Shown piece after piece: positions 1-12,057 of a stretch of DNA of 37,416 nucleotides. The notes beneath the pieces were generated by a model. It made no database searches. It was not told where the DNA came from and saw only the letters and a program-made list of their open reading frames with translations. The stretch covers positions 1 to 37,416 of the forward strand of contig JAPHTL010000337.1 in the NCBI GenBank assembly GCA_026193355.1, read 5' to 3'. Both the position numbers and the translations under genes were made by a program. Origin of the DNA: Rhodospirillales bacterium. GTDB taxonomy: Bacteria; Pseudomonadota; Alphaproteobacteria; Rhodospirillales; JAPHTL01. Within the stretch, counting starts at the first letter, position 1. Every line of letters begins with the position of its first letter.

Positions 1-594
1 AGTCCGCGCCCAAGAAATTTTCTCATTACCGACGAAAAATCTCGTTTCCTTGCCGAGAACGCACCCCCTGATACCAAGAATCACGTTGCCGAATGCATCG
101 ATGTAGACAACGCGCGGCAAATCGTCCGGCCATTCCGGCCGACGCATCGTATGGATGTCCTCCGGGATGCTTGGCAGGGGTTTTCCTTTCGCGATGGCGG
201 CTGCGACGGGCGCAAACAGGTCCCGTCCGTGAAAACTGTTTGAAAGATTATCGGGACGCCATGAGATGCGGCTCCATGAAGCGTTGCTGGCCCGTCTTGC
301 CACGATCTCGAACAAGCCGTTGTCGGGGCCGACAAACCATTTGCCGTCGGCATGCAGAACACCGGGAACACGTTCGGAGCCGACGCCGGGGTCTACAACG
401 CAGAGGAAACAGGTTCCCACAGGGAACCAATCCGCATAAGCGGACAGCAGATAGGATGACAACATGGGATCGCAGGATGGCGCATCCGACAAAAGGTCCA
501 CAACATGAACGCCCGGCGCATCACGATGCAGCACCGCCTTCATCTGCCCCGTATAGGGGCCGGAGACGCCAAAATCCGTAAAAACAACAATCAT
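1..594 (-). CDS. SAM hydroxide adenosyltransferase (DUF62 family), partial
   Basis: The open frame runs leftward from ATG at 594 to the window edge, giving 198 codons without a stop; the C-terminus lies outside. Family proteins hydrolyse S-adenosylmethionine to adenosine and methionine with a water-derived hydroxide, and are related to the SAM-dependent chlorinase and fluorinase. Seen in the sequence: the N-terminal FTDFG followed by GPYTGQMK, then VVDPGVGSER at about residues 65-74, GPDNG at about 90, HGRDLFAP at about 122-129, and YIDAFGN at about 166. The Asp in DPGVGS, the Arg after it and the His of HGRD correspond to the family's catalytic Asp-Arg-His. The gene is divergent from gltB across about 230 bases and is not obviously linked to it. 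Family assignment is strong; the physiological role is unclear. Confidence 0.88.
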   Translation of the reverse strand, partial: MIVVFTDFGVSGPYTGQMKAVLHRDAPGVHVVDLLSDAPSCDPMLSSYLLSAYADWFPVGTCFLCVVDPGVGSERVPGVLHADGKWFVGPDNGLFEIVARRASNASWSRISWRPDNLSNSFHGRDLFAPVAAAIAKGKPLPSIPEDIHTMRRPEWPDDLPRVVYIDAFGNVILGIRGCVLGKETRFFVGNEKISWART

Positions 595-758
595 TTGGCC
601 TTTGCTCCAACCAGATCGCCCCGGAATATGATGAATATAATGAACCGAGACGGGGCAAATGCCAACGAGACGCCCTACGCTTACATTTTCCGCCTCTTGC
701 GGATTACATGCCCCTGATGGCATATAAGGGAGCCTTGGAACAAACGCCCAATTCAAGC

Positions 759-787
759 TTGCGTTGGGATGGTGCCCCCTGTAATCA
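759..787 (+). promoter_or_regulatory. Candidate sigma-70 promoter for gltBD
   Basis: A TTGCGT box at 759-764 and a TAATCA box at 782-787 are separated by 17 bases, just upstream of gltB. The spacing is ideal and both boxes are acceptable matches to a housekeeping promoter. A start point would fall only about 30 bases before the preferred gltB start. No other clear signal was seen between 595 and 823. This is a pattern match only. Confidence 0.25.
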
Positions 788-823
788 GGCGCGGCACCTT
801 AATAAATGAAGGGAACAGGAACG

Positions 824-5473
<4,650 letters not shown>

Positions 5474-5476
5474 TCC

Positions 5477-6919
5477 ATGGGCAAGCCAACAGGATTTCTT
5501 GAAATTGGTCGACAGACGCCGGGTTACGATCCGGTCGACGATCGTATCCGCCATTATGACGAGTTCATCCGCCCGCTTAACGAGGACGAACTCAACAAGC
5601 AGGGCGCGCGCTGCATGGATTGCGGCATCCCCTATTGTCACAACGGCTGCCCGATCAACAACATCATTCCCGACTGGAATGATCTGGTCTATCGCAACCG
5701 CTGGCAGGAAGCCGCCGATGTGCTGCATTCGACCAACAACTTCCCTGAATTCACGGGAAGGGTCTGCCCTGCACCTTGCGAGGCTGCGTGCACGTTGAAC
5801 CTTGATGATGCGCCCGTCGCCATCAAGACAATTGAAATGGCGATCGTTGAACGGGCCTTTGAAGAACACTGGATCACGCCGGACATCCCGACACGCCGCA
5901 CCGGCAAGTCGGTCGCCGTGGTCGGCTCTGGCCCCGCCGGGATGGCAGCGGCGCAGCAGTTGGCGCGTGTCGGCCACAGCGTGACCCTTTTCGAAAAGAA
6001 TGCACGTTTTGGCGGATTGCTTCGCTATGGCATTCCAGACTTCAAGCTGAACAAGAAAATCATCGATCGCCGCCTTTCACAGATGCAGGCCGAAGGCGTC
6101 GAATTGCGCCCGAACACCTGCGTCGGCATTGATGTCCCTGCGAAGGGTTTGCTCAACAGATACGACGCCGTCCTTCTGACCGGTGGATCCGAAAAGCCGC
6201 GGGACCTTGAAGTCGAAGGCCGCGATCTTGGCGGCATCCACTTCGCCATGGATTTCCTGACGCAGCAGAATCGCCGTGTTGCGGGTGAGCCTGTTTACGA
6301 AGGTGACGCCATCGTCGCCACCGGCAAGCACGTCGTCGTCATCGGCGGCGGCGATACCGGTTCCGATTGCGTCGGCACATCGATCCGTCAAGGGGCGCTT
6401 TCCGTCACCCAGATCGAGATCATGCCCAAGCCGCCGGAGAAGGAGAACAAGGGCCTGACCTGGCCATTCTGGGCCAACAAAATGCGGACATCATCGTCCC
6501 AGGAAGAGGGCTGCACCCGCGACTGGTGCGTAACGACGCATGCCTTTGAAGGGGAAAACGGCGTCGTCAAGAACCTCCGCGCCGGTCGCGTCGACTGGAC
6601 GCAGGATGATTCGGGCCGCTGGTCCATGTCGGAGATCGAAAACAGCCAATTCAACCTGAAGGCCGACCTTGTGCTGCTAGCAATGGGATTTGTTCACCCC
6701 CAGCAGGAAGGCATGCTCAAGGAACTGGGCGTTGATTTCGACCAACGCGGCAACGTGAAGGCCGGAACCGACGATTACCGGACCTCGGTCGACAAGGTGT
6801 TCGCCGCCGGTGACATGCGGCGCGGGCAATCACTGGTCGTCTGGGCGATTCGGGAAGGCCGTCAGGCCGCCCGCGCCATCGACGAATACCTGATGGGAAG
6901 CAGCGAATTACCGCGCTGA
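5477..6919 (+). CDS. gltD: Glutamate synthase small subunit
   Basis: The NADPH-dependent FAD/iron-sulfur subunit (480 residues) passes electrons to GltB. Cys46, 49, 54 and 58 (CMDCGIPYCHNGC) and Cys97, 101 and 105 (CPAPCEAAC) form the N-terminal 4Fe-4S cluster region. A first dinucleotide fold starts at VVGSGPAG (about residue 148) for FAD, and a second, VIGGGDTGSDC, for NADPH. The C-terminal FAAGDMRRGQSLVVWAI is the usual FAD-binding ending of the family. The start sits three bases after gltB with a GGAGGGAAG ribosome site in the end of gltB, so the two are translationally linked. A strong hairpin terminator follows. Confidence 0.97.
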   Translation: MGKPTGFLEIGRQTPGYDPVDDRIRHYDEFIRPLNEDELNKQGARCMDCGIPYCHNGCPINNIIPDWNDLVYRNRWQEAADVLHSTNNFPEFTGRVCPAPCEAACTLNLDDAPVAIKTIEMAIVERAFEEHWITPDIPTRRTGKSVAVVGSGPAGMAAAQQLARVGHSVTLFEKNARFGGLLRYGIPDFKLNKKIIDRRLSQMQAEGVELRPNTCVGIDVPAKGLLNRYDAVLLTGGSEKPRDLEVEGRDLGGIHFAMDFLTQQNRRVAGEPVYEGDAIVATGKHVVVIGGGDTGSDCVGTSIRQGALSVTQIEIMPKPPEKENKGLTWPFWANKMRTSSSQEEGCTRDWCVTTHAFEGENGVVKNLRAGRVDWTQDDSGRWSMSEIENSQFNLKADLVLLAMGFVHPQQEGMLKELGVDFDQRGNVKAGTDDYRTSVDKVFAAGDMRRGQSLVVWAIREGRQAARAIDEYLMGSSELPR

Positions 6920-6941
6920 TCAACGCATCGCTCGAAAACAT

Positions 6942-6971
6942 AAAAGGCCGCCCAACCGGGCGGCCTTTTTT
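6942..6971. terminator. Bidirectional intrinsic terminator
   Basis: Perfect 8-base arms GGCCGCCC (6946-6953) and GGGCGGCC (6958-6965) enclose a 4-base AACC loop. AAAA precedes and six T residues follow the stem. It lies between gltD and the convergent reductase gene and can serve both. Confidence 0.93.
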
Positions 6972-6974
6972 CAT

Positions 6975-7988
6975 TCAGCCCGCCTCGTCGGCGATTCTGA
7001 CGATCAGCTTTCCCGTATTCGTTCCGTCGAACAGTCGGTTGATCGCCCGCGGCGCTTCATCAAGTCCGTCGACGATATCCTCGGCGATCTTCAAACGCCC
7101 ATCCTTGTGCCAGTCTGCAAGCGCGGCATCCGCTTCGGCGAAGCGGTCGGCGTAATCGAAAATAATAAACCCTTCCATACGCGCGCGGTTCACAAGCAAT
7201 GAACGAATGTTCTGCGGCCCCGGCGGCATCTCGGTCGCGTTATAGGTGGAAATGGCGCCACAGATGGAAATGCGGGCGCGCAGGTTGATCAGACGCAGAA
7301 CCGTATCGAGCGTCTCGCCACCAACATTGTCGAAGAAGACATCCACCCCGTCAGGGCATTTCGCCCGAAGCGCCTTGTAGAGGTCTTCGGTTTTGTAATT
7401 GACCGCACCATCGAAGCCCAGTTCATCAACCAGCCAGGCGCACTTCGCATCGGTTCCCGCGATACCGATGACCCGGCAACCCTTGATCCTGGCGATCTGC
7501 CCGACGATGGAACCGACAGAACCGGCCGCGCCGGAAACGAGCACCGTCTCGCCGGCCTTCGGATCGCAGATATCGAGAAGACCGAAGTAAGCCGTACGCC
7601 CCGCAATCCCCATCAGGCTGAGGTTGGCGGTCAGGGACGGTTCCGTCACCGCCCTCCCCAGTTGCTTGCCCGGAACGGCGGCATAATCCTGCCAGCCGAG
7701 AATACCGGTCACGAAATCGCCTTCCGAAAATGAGTCATCACGGGAGCGAACGACCCGGCCAACGGTCAACCCGCGCATGACCTCGCCCAGTTGGACGGGG
7801 GGAACATAGGATTTGCCTTCGTTCATCCAGCCGCGCATCGCCGGATCAAGCGACAGGTAGAGGTTACGGACAAGAACCTCGCCCTCCCCCGGCTCCGGTA
7901 CCGGAGAGTCCTTTCGTTCGAAATCGCTTTCCTTGATACGACCAACGGGCCGTTGCTTCAGAAGGTATTGGCGGTTGATTTCAGACAT
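6975..7988 (-). CDS. NADP-dependent MDR-family oxidoreductase (CurA/prostaglandin reductase-like)
   Basis: This 337-residue zinc-free medium-chain reductase resembles E. coli CurA and the leukotriene B4 dehydrogenase/prostaglandin reductase group, which reduce C=C bonds of enones with NADPH. Visible features are the N-terminal catalytic domain with LSLDPAMRGWM, a Rossmann fold with VSGAAGSVGSIVGQIARIKG, and FDNVGGETLD downstream. No structural zinc cysteine set is present. The start at 7988 (MSEINRQYLL) is favoured over longer in-frame starts because AAGGAG lies seven bases upstream and family proteins begin this way. It is divergent from the acyl-CoA dehydrogenase gene, so a role in degrading unsaturated or oxidised lipids is plausible. 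The substrate is unknown. Confidence 0.88.
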   Translation of the reverse strand: MSEINRQYLLKQRPVGRIKESDFERKDSPVPEPGEGEVLVRNLYLSLDPAMRGWMNEGKSYVPPVQLGEVMRGLTVGRVVRSRDDSFSEGDFVTGILGWQDYAAVPGKQLGRAVTEPSLTANLSLMGIAGRTAYFGLLDICDPKAGETVLVSGAAGSVGSIVGQIARIKGCRVIGIAGTDAKCAWLVDELGFDGAVNYKTEDLYKALRAKCPDGVDVFFDNVGGETLDTVLRLINLRARISICGAISTYNATEMPPGPQNIRSLLVNRARMEGFIIFDYADRFAEADAALADWHKDGRLKIAEDIVDGLDEAPRAINRLFDGTNTGKLIVRIADEAG

Positions 7989-8048
7989 GGAAACTCCTTG
8001 GTGTTGACGGGGGAAAATCGACCAGCAAACAAAGCATAGAAGGGTGCC

Positions 8049-8060
8049 TATCAAATGATA
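8049..8060. promoter_or_regulatory. Dyad in the divergent promoter region 7989-8147
   Basis: TATCA and TGATA arms flank a two-base centre in the 159-base gap between the reductase and the acyl-CoA dehydrogenase. A second short dyad, CATTC-ATG-GAATG at 8121-8133, lies beside the ribosome site of the dehydrogenase. Either could be an operator for a regulator of this lipid block. Short dyads also arise by chance. Confidence 0.3.
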
Positions 8061-8147
8061 AATTAACTACCCTTGAGTCTGAACCCGCTGTGGACCCTGC
8101 CACTCCGCTCGGGTAACGTCCATTCATGGAATGAAACGGAGGCCCAC

Positions 8148-9353
8148 ATGCATTTCGATTATACGGACAAGGTCAAGGACCTGATCGCGCGCGTAACAGA
8201 GTTCATGGATACGAACGTCTATCCCGCCGAGAAAGAATACTACGGCTTCGTAAACGCGCAGCAGGACCGGTGGGCAGCCGTTCCCCCCATCATGGAGGAA
8301 CTGAAGGACAAGGCCAAGGCGGCCGGTCTTTGGAACCTGTTCCTCCCCGAAAGCGAATACGGCAGCGGACTGACGAATCTGGAATATGCACCGCTTTGCG
8401 AAGTGATGGGGCGGTCGTCGATCGGCCCCGAAGCCTTCAACTGCGGCGCGCCGGACACCGGCAACATGGAGGTGCTGGTCCGCTACGGCAGCGAGGAACA
8501 CAAGAAACAATGGCTCCTGCCGCTTCTGGACGGCACGATCCGTTCCGGTTTTGCGATGACCGAACCCGACGTCGCCTCGTCTGACGCAACCAACATTCAG
8601 GCCAGCATCGTGCGCGACGGGGATGAATACGTCCTCAACGGCCGCAAATGGTGGACATCGGGCGCGGGCGACCCCCGATGCAAGATTCTCATCTTCATGG
8701 GCAAGACCGATCCGGACGGCCCCCGTCACCAACAGCAATCCATGATTCTGGTGCCGATGGAAACGCCAGGTGTGAAGCTTGTGCGCACCCTTCCCGTCTT
8801 CGGTTTCGACCATGCCCCGCATGGACATGGCGAGATCGACTTCGACAACGTCCGCGTCCCTGCTTCCAACCTTCTTCTTGGCGAAGGCCGCGGCTTTGAA
8901 ATTGCCCAAGGCCGTCTTGGGCCGGGACGCATCCATCATTGCATGCGCCTTATCGGCCAAGCGGAACGGGCCATTGAGATGATGTGTCAACGGGCCAAGT
9001 CACGCGTCGCTTTCGGCCGCCCACTGGCGGACCAGGGCCTCGTCCGGGACGCCATCGCGCAATCGCGCATCGAAGTCGATCAGGCCCGCCTTCTGGTCCT
9101 CAAGGCCGCCTACATGATGGACACCGTCGGCAACAAGGCCGCGCGCAAGGAAATCGCCATGATCAAGGTCATGGCGCCGCGCATGGCCTGCGCAGTGATC
9201 GACAGGGCGATCCAGATCCACGGCGCTGCGGGCGTTACAACATCAGGCGGTCTTGTCGGCGGTTGGGCGTGGGCCCGCGCCCTGCGCCTCGCGGATGGAC
9301 CGGATGAGGTCCACCTGATGTCAATCGCCAAGCAGGAACTCGGCCAGCATTAA
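8148..9353 (+). CDS. Acyl-CoA dehydrogenase of the ACAD10/ACAD11 type
   Basis: This 401-residue FAD-dependent acyl-CoA dehydrogenase resembles the dehydrogenase half of animal ACAD10/ACAD11 more than general FadE-like enzymes. Diagnostic stretches shared with that group are NCGAPDTGNMEVL, the FAD/substrate segment MTEPDVASSDATN, KWWTSGAGDPRCKI, GEGRGFEIAQGRLGPGRIHH and RLADGPDEVHL. In ACAD11 and bacterial LvaC this type acts on a 4-phosphoacyl-CoA made by a partner kinase and eliminates phosphate. The start at ATG 8148 has an ACGGAGG site five bases upstream; an in-frame ATG further upstream lacks one. An SDR and a matching APH-type kinase follow on the same strand, which supports this reading. 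The exact acyl substrate is inferred. Confidence 0.92.
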   Translation: MHFDYTDKVKDLIARVTEFMDTNVYPAEKEYYGFVNAQQDRWAAVPPIMEELKDKAKAAGLWNLFLPESEYGSGLTNLEYAPLCEVMGRSSIGPEAFNCGAPDTGNMEVLVRYGSEEHKKQWLLPLLDGTIRSGFAMTEPDVASSDATNIQASIVRDGDEYVLNGRKWWTSGAGDPRCKILIFMGKTDPDGPRHQQQSMILVPMETPGVKLVRTLPVFGFDHAPHGHGEIDFDNVRVPASNLLLGEGRGFEIAQGRLGPGRIHHCMRLIGQAERAIEMMCQRAKSRVAFGRPLADQGLVRDAIAQSRIEVDQARLLVLKAAYMMDTVGNKAARKEIAMIKVMAPRMACAVIDRAIQIHGAAGVTTSGGLVGGWAWARALRLADGPDEVHLMSIAKQELGQH

Positions 9354-9363
9354 GGAACGCAGC

Positions 9364-10143
9364 ATGACGAACGGTCAAACCGGCGGTCGGGTCGCGGGCA
9401 AGGTCGCCCTGGTCACGGGCGCATCGTCCGGACTTGGCGCGGCCTGCGCCGAAAGGCTGGCCAATGAAGGCGCGAGCGTCGTTCTGAGCGATATCAACGT
9501 TGCCGATGGCGAGTCCCTGCGTGATCGCATTGGTCAGCGAGCCCTGTTCGTTGAACACGACGTCACCAATGAGGATCACTGGGCGAGGGTGATCGATGCA
9601 ACGATTGAACGCTTCGGGCGGCTGGACATTGTCGTGAATTCGGCGGGCATCGCCCTTCTTGCCGATATCGAACATACCAGCATGGAAGACTGGCGAAAGG
9701 TGCTCGGCGTCAATCTGGACGGCACGTTCCTCGGCTGCAAACACGGCGTCAAGGTCATGAAAGAAACGGGGGGCGGGTCGATCATCAACCTGTCTTCTGT
9801 CTCCGGCCTTGTCGGGGGATTCAATCTTGCCGCCTATAACGCCAGCAAGGGCGGCGTACGTTTGCTGACCAAGTCGGTCGCCCTGCATTGCGCACGGGCC
9901 GGATACAACATCAGGTGCAATTCGGTCCATCCGACCTTTATCGACACCCCGATGGTTCAGGCCATGATCGATGGGTCAAAAGACCCGGAGCGGACCCGGA
10001 CAAGCCTGATCCGCCAAATTCCGCTTGGCCGTCTTGGCACCCCCGAAGACGTATCATCCATGGTTCTTTATCTCGCATCCGATGAATCCGCTTTCGTCAC
10101 AGGATCGGAAATGGTCGTCGACGGCGGGTCCGTGGCCCAATGA
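9364..10143 (+). CDS. Short-chain dehydrogenase/reductase
   Basis: This 259-residue classical SDR has the cofactor motif TGASSGLG at about residues 18-25, NSAG at about 92-95, catalytic Ser145 and YNASK with Tyr158 and Lys162. It ends with SEMVVDGGSVAQ. Such enzymes oxidise or reduce a secondary alcohol or ketone with NAD(P)H. AAGGAA lies a few bases before the ATG, 10 bases after the dehydrogenase stop, so the genes are co-transcribed. In the proposed pathway it would act on a hydroxy- or ketoacyl-CoA, comparable in position to LvaD of levulinate degradation. The substrate cannot be read from the sequence. Confidence 0.9.
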   Translation: MTNGQTGGRVAGKVALVTGASSGLGAACAERLANEGASVVLSDINVADGESLRDRIGQRALFVEHDVTNEDHWARVIDATIERFGRLDIVVNSAGIALLADIEHTSMEDWRKVLGVNLDGTFLGCKHGVKVMKETGGGSIINLSSVSGLVGGFNLAAYNASKGGVRLLTKSVALHCARAGYNIRCNSVHPTFIDTPMVQAMIDGSKDPERTRTSLIRQIPLGRLGTPEDVSSMVLYLASDESAFVTGSEMVVDGGSVAQ

Positions 10144-10168
10144 ACGCCCCCGGCGCATGGAGGAAGGC

Positions 10169-11230
10169 GTGAGCAATTTCAGCGATCCCGAACTGATCGA
10201 CGTCAGGACGGACGAACGTCTCGACACATCTCGCCTGGAACCATACCTGCGAGAGCACCTTGAAGGCGCGGAGGGTGAGCTGGATATCGCCCAGTTTGGC
10301 GGTGGTCACGCAAACCTGACCTATATGCTCAAATTCGGGGAGCGTGAATATGTCTTGCGCCGCCCTCCCCTCGGACCCGTTGCGCCCTCGGCCCATGACA
10401 TGACGCGCGAACATCGGGTTCTCTCCCGTCTGTGGAATGCCTTCCCCCTTGCACCCCGCAGCTTCCTTCTGTGTCAGGATCACGACATCATCGGCGCGGA
10501 CTTCCATGTGATGGAACGACGGCGGGGTATCGTCATCCGCACCGAGATGCCCAAGGCGTTCGAGGGAAAACCGGACCTGAACCGGCGCATCGGCGAAATG
10601 CTGGTCGATACACTGGCCGACCTGCACACCGTGGATCCGACCGCCGTGGGCCTGGAAGATCTGGGACATCCAGATGGGTTCGTGGCGCGGCAGGTAGAAG
10701 GGTGGACGAAGCGCTGGCACGCTTCAAAAGACAAGGATATGGACACGATCGACAGGCTGATCGCCTGGCTTGCCGATACCATGCCGCCATCCCGGCATGT
10801 TTCCCTTCTTCACAACGACTTCAAGCTCGACAACATGATCGTCGATGCGATCGATCCTGCGACGCCTGTGGCCGTTCTTGACTGGGACATGTGTACACGG
10901 GGCGACCCCCTGCTCGACCTCGGCAACATGCTCAACTACTACACCGAAGCGACCGACCCTTCCTCATGGCGTTCGGTGACCGCGATGCCCAGCTGGAACG
11001 AGGGTTTTCCGACACGTGACACGCTGGTCCGCAGGTACGGGGAACGCACGGGGTTCGAGGTCGGCGACTTTGCCTGGTATCACGCCTTTGGCGCATTCAA
11101 GCTGGCCGTCGTCTTGCAGCAGATCTACATCCGTTACCTCAAGGGCCAGACGAAGGACGAGCGATTCTCGACCTTCGGCCAGCGTGTCGAGGAACTGGCT
11201 GCCAAGGGGCACGCCATCGCCGGTCTGTAA
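10169..11230 (+). CDS. APH-family kinase of the ACAD10/ACAD11 N-terminal type
   Basis: This 353-residue protein-kinase-like small-molecule kinase carries FGGGHANLTYML (nucleotide loop), YVLRRPPLGP, the catalytic loop HNDFKLDN and the metal-binding LDWDMCTRGDP. It aligns by eye with the kinase half of animal ACAD10/ACAD11 and with LvaA, which phosphorylate 4-hydroxyacyl-CoA. This is not an antibiotic-resistance enzyme. GTG 10169 (MSNFSDPEL) is preferred because GGAGG lies five bases upstream; ATG 10157 is in frame but without a ribosome site. It follows the SDR by 25 bases and would supply the phosphorylated substrate to the neighbouring dehydrogenase. Confidence 0.88.
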   Translation: MSNFSDPELIDVRTDERLDTSRLEPYLREHLEGAEGELDIAQFGGGHANLTYMLKFGEREYVLRRPPLGPVAPSAHDMTREHRVLSRLWNAFPLAPRSFLLCQDHDIIGADFHVMERRRGIVIRTEMPKAFEGKPDLNRRIGEMLVDTLADLHTVDPTAVGLEDLGHPDGFVARQVEGWTKRWHASKDKDMDTIDRLIAWLADTMPPSRHVSLLHNDFKLDNMIVDAIDPATPVAVLDWDMCTRGDPLLDLGNMLNYYTEATDPSSWRSVTAMPSWNEGFPTRDTLVRRYGERTGFEVGDFAWYHAFGAFKLAVVLQQIYIRYLKGQTKDERFSTFGQRVEELAAKGHAIAGL

Positions 11231-11242
11231 AGGCGGATGGGC

Positions 11243-12013
11243 CTACAGCCCGCCCGTTATGGTCATCCCCCCATCGACAACGATGCATTCGCCGGTGATG
11301 AATCTGGCGGCGTTCGAAGCCAGAAAAACGGCAACCCCGGAAACATCGTCGACCTGTCCGATGCGCGCCAGCGGCGTCGCGCGCACGGTGGCGTCATGGA
11401 TTTTCGGGTTGTCCCAGAGGGCCTTGGCAAAATCGGTCTTGATGACGCCGGGCGCAATGCAGTTGATGCGGATATTGCTATCGCCCCATTCAACCGCGAG
11501 GCTTCTGGTCAGGCCGAGGTCGGCCGCCTTGGAAATCGTATAAGCCCCAAGAGTGGCACTTCCACGCAATGCGACGATGCTGGAAACAATGATGACAACG
11601 CCGTCACGACGGTCCGCCATTTGCGGCGCAACCATGTTGCAAAGCCACAGATTGCTGCGGACATTGTTGTCCATTGTCTTGTCGTATGCCTCATCCGGAA
11701 TTTTCGACAATGGCCCGTAGTAAGGATTGGCCGCAGCATTGCAAACGAGGATATCGATCTTCCCCCACGTTTTGACGGTGGTATCGACGAGATTCTGAAG
11801 CTGCGCCTTGTCGCTGATGTTGCAGGGAACAACCATCGCCTCACCGCCCTTGCCGTTAATGCCGTCGGCCACGGGGGCGCAGGCATCGGCCTTACGGCTG
11901 GACACAACGACCTTGGCGCCCGCTGCGGCAAGCTGTTCGGCAATGGCGCGTCCAATGCCACGGCTGGAACCTGTTACGACCGCGACTTTTCCTGAAAGAT
12001 CAAACACTGACAT
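11243..12013 (-). CDS. Short-chain dehydrogenase/reductase
   Basis: This second SDR has about 256 residues and converges on the kinase gene with only 12 bases between stops. It has TGSSRGIG (about residues 14-21), CNAA (about 91-94), a catalytic Ser at about 144, YTISK with Tyr158 and Lys162, and the ending GECIVVDGGMTITGG. It differs clearly from the SDR at 9364. The start ATG 12013 gives the usual family N-terminus, but its CAGGAG lies directly against the ATG. A TTG at 12037 in the same frame is an alternative. It is probably part of the same lipid-degradation function; the substrate is unknown. Confidence 0.88.
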   Translation of the reverse strand: MSVFDLSGKVAVVTGSSRGIGRAIAEQLAAAGAKVVVSSRKADACAPVADGINGKGGEAMVVPCNISDKAQLQNLVDTTVKTWGKIDILVCNAAANPYYGPLSKIPDEAYDKTMDNNVRSNLWLCNMVAPQMADRRDGVVIIVSSIVALRGSATLGAYTISKAADLGLTRSLAVEWGDSNIRINCIAPGVIKTDFAKALWDNPKIHDATVRATPLARIGQVDDVSGVAVFLASNAARFITGECIVVDGGMTITGGL

Positions 12014-12057
12014 CTCCTGAAATCTACCTGTTTTCAATATGTTAAAACTGATTTTCG

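Noticed and set aside
10169..11230. Aminoglycoside resistance phosphotransferase
   Set aside because: The HNDFKLDN and LDWD motifs belong to the wider APH fold, but the rest of the protein and its neighbours match the ACAD10/ACAD11 kinase group.
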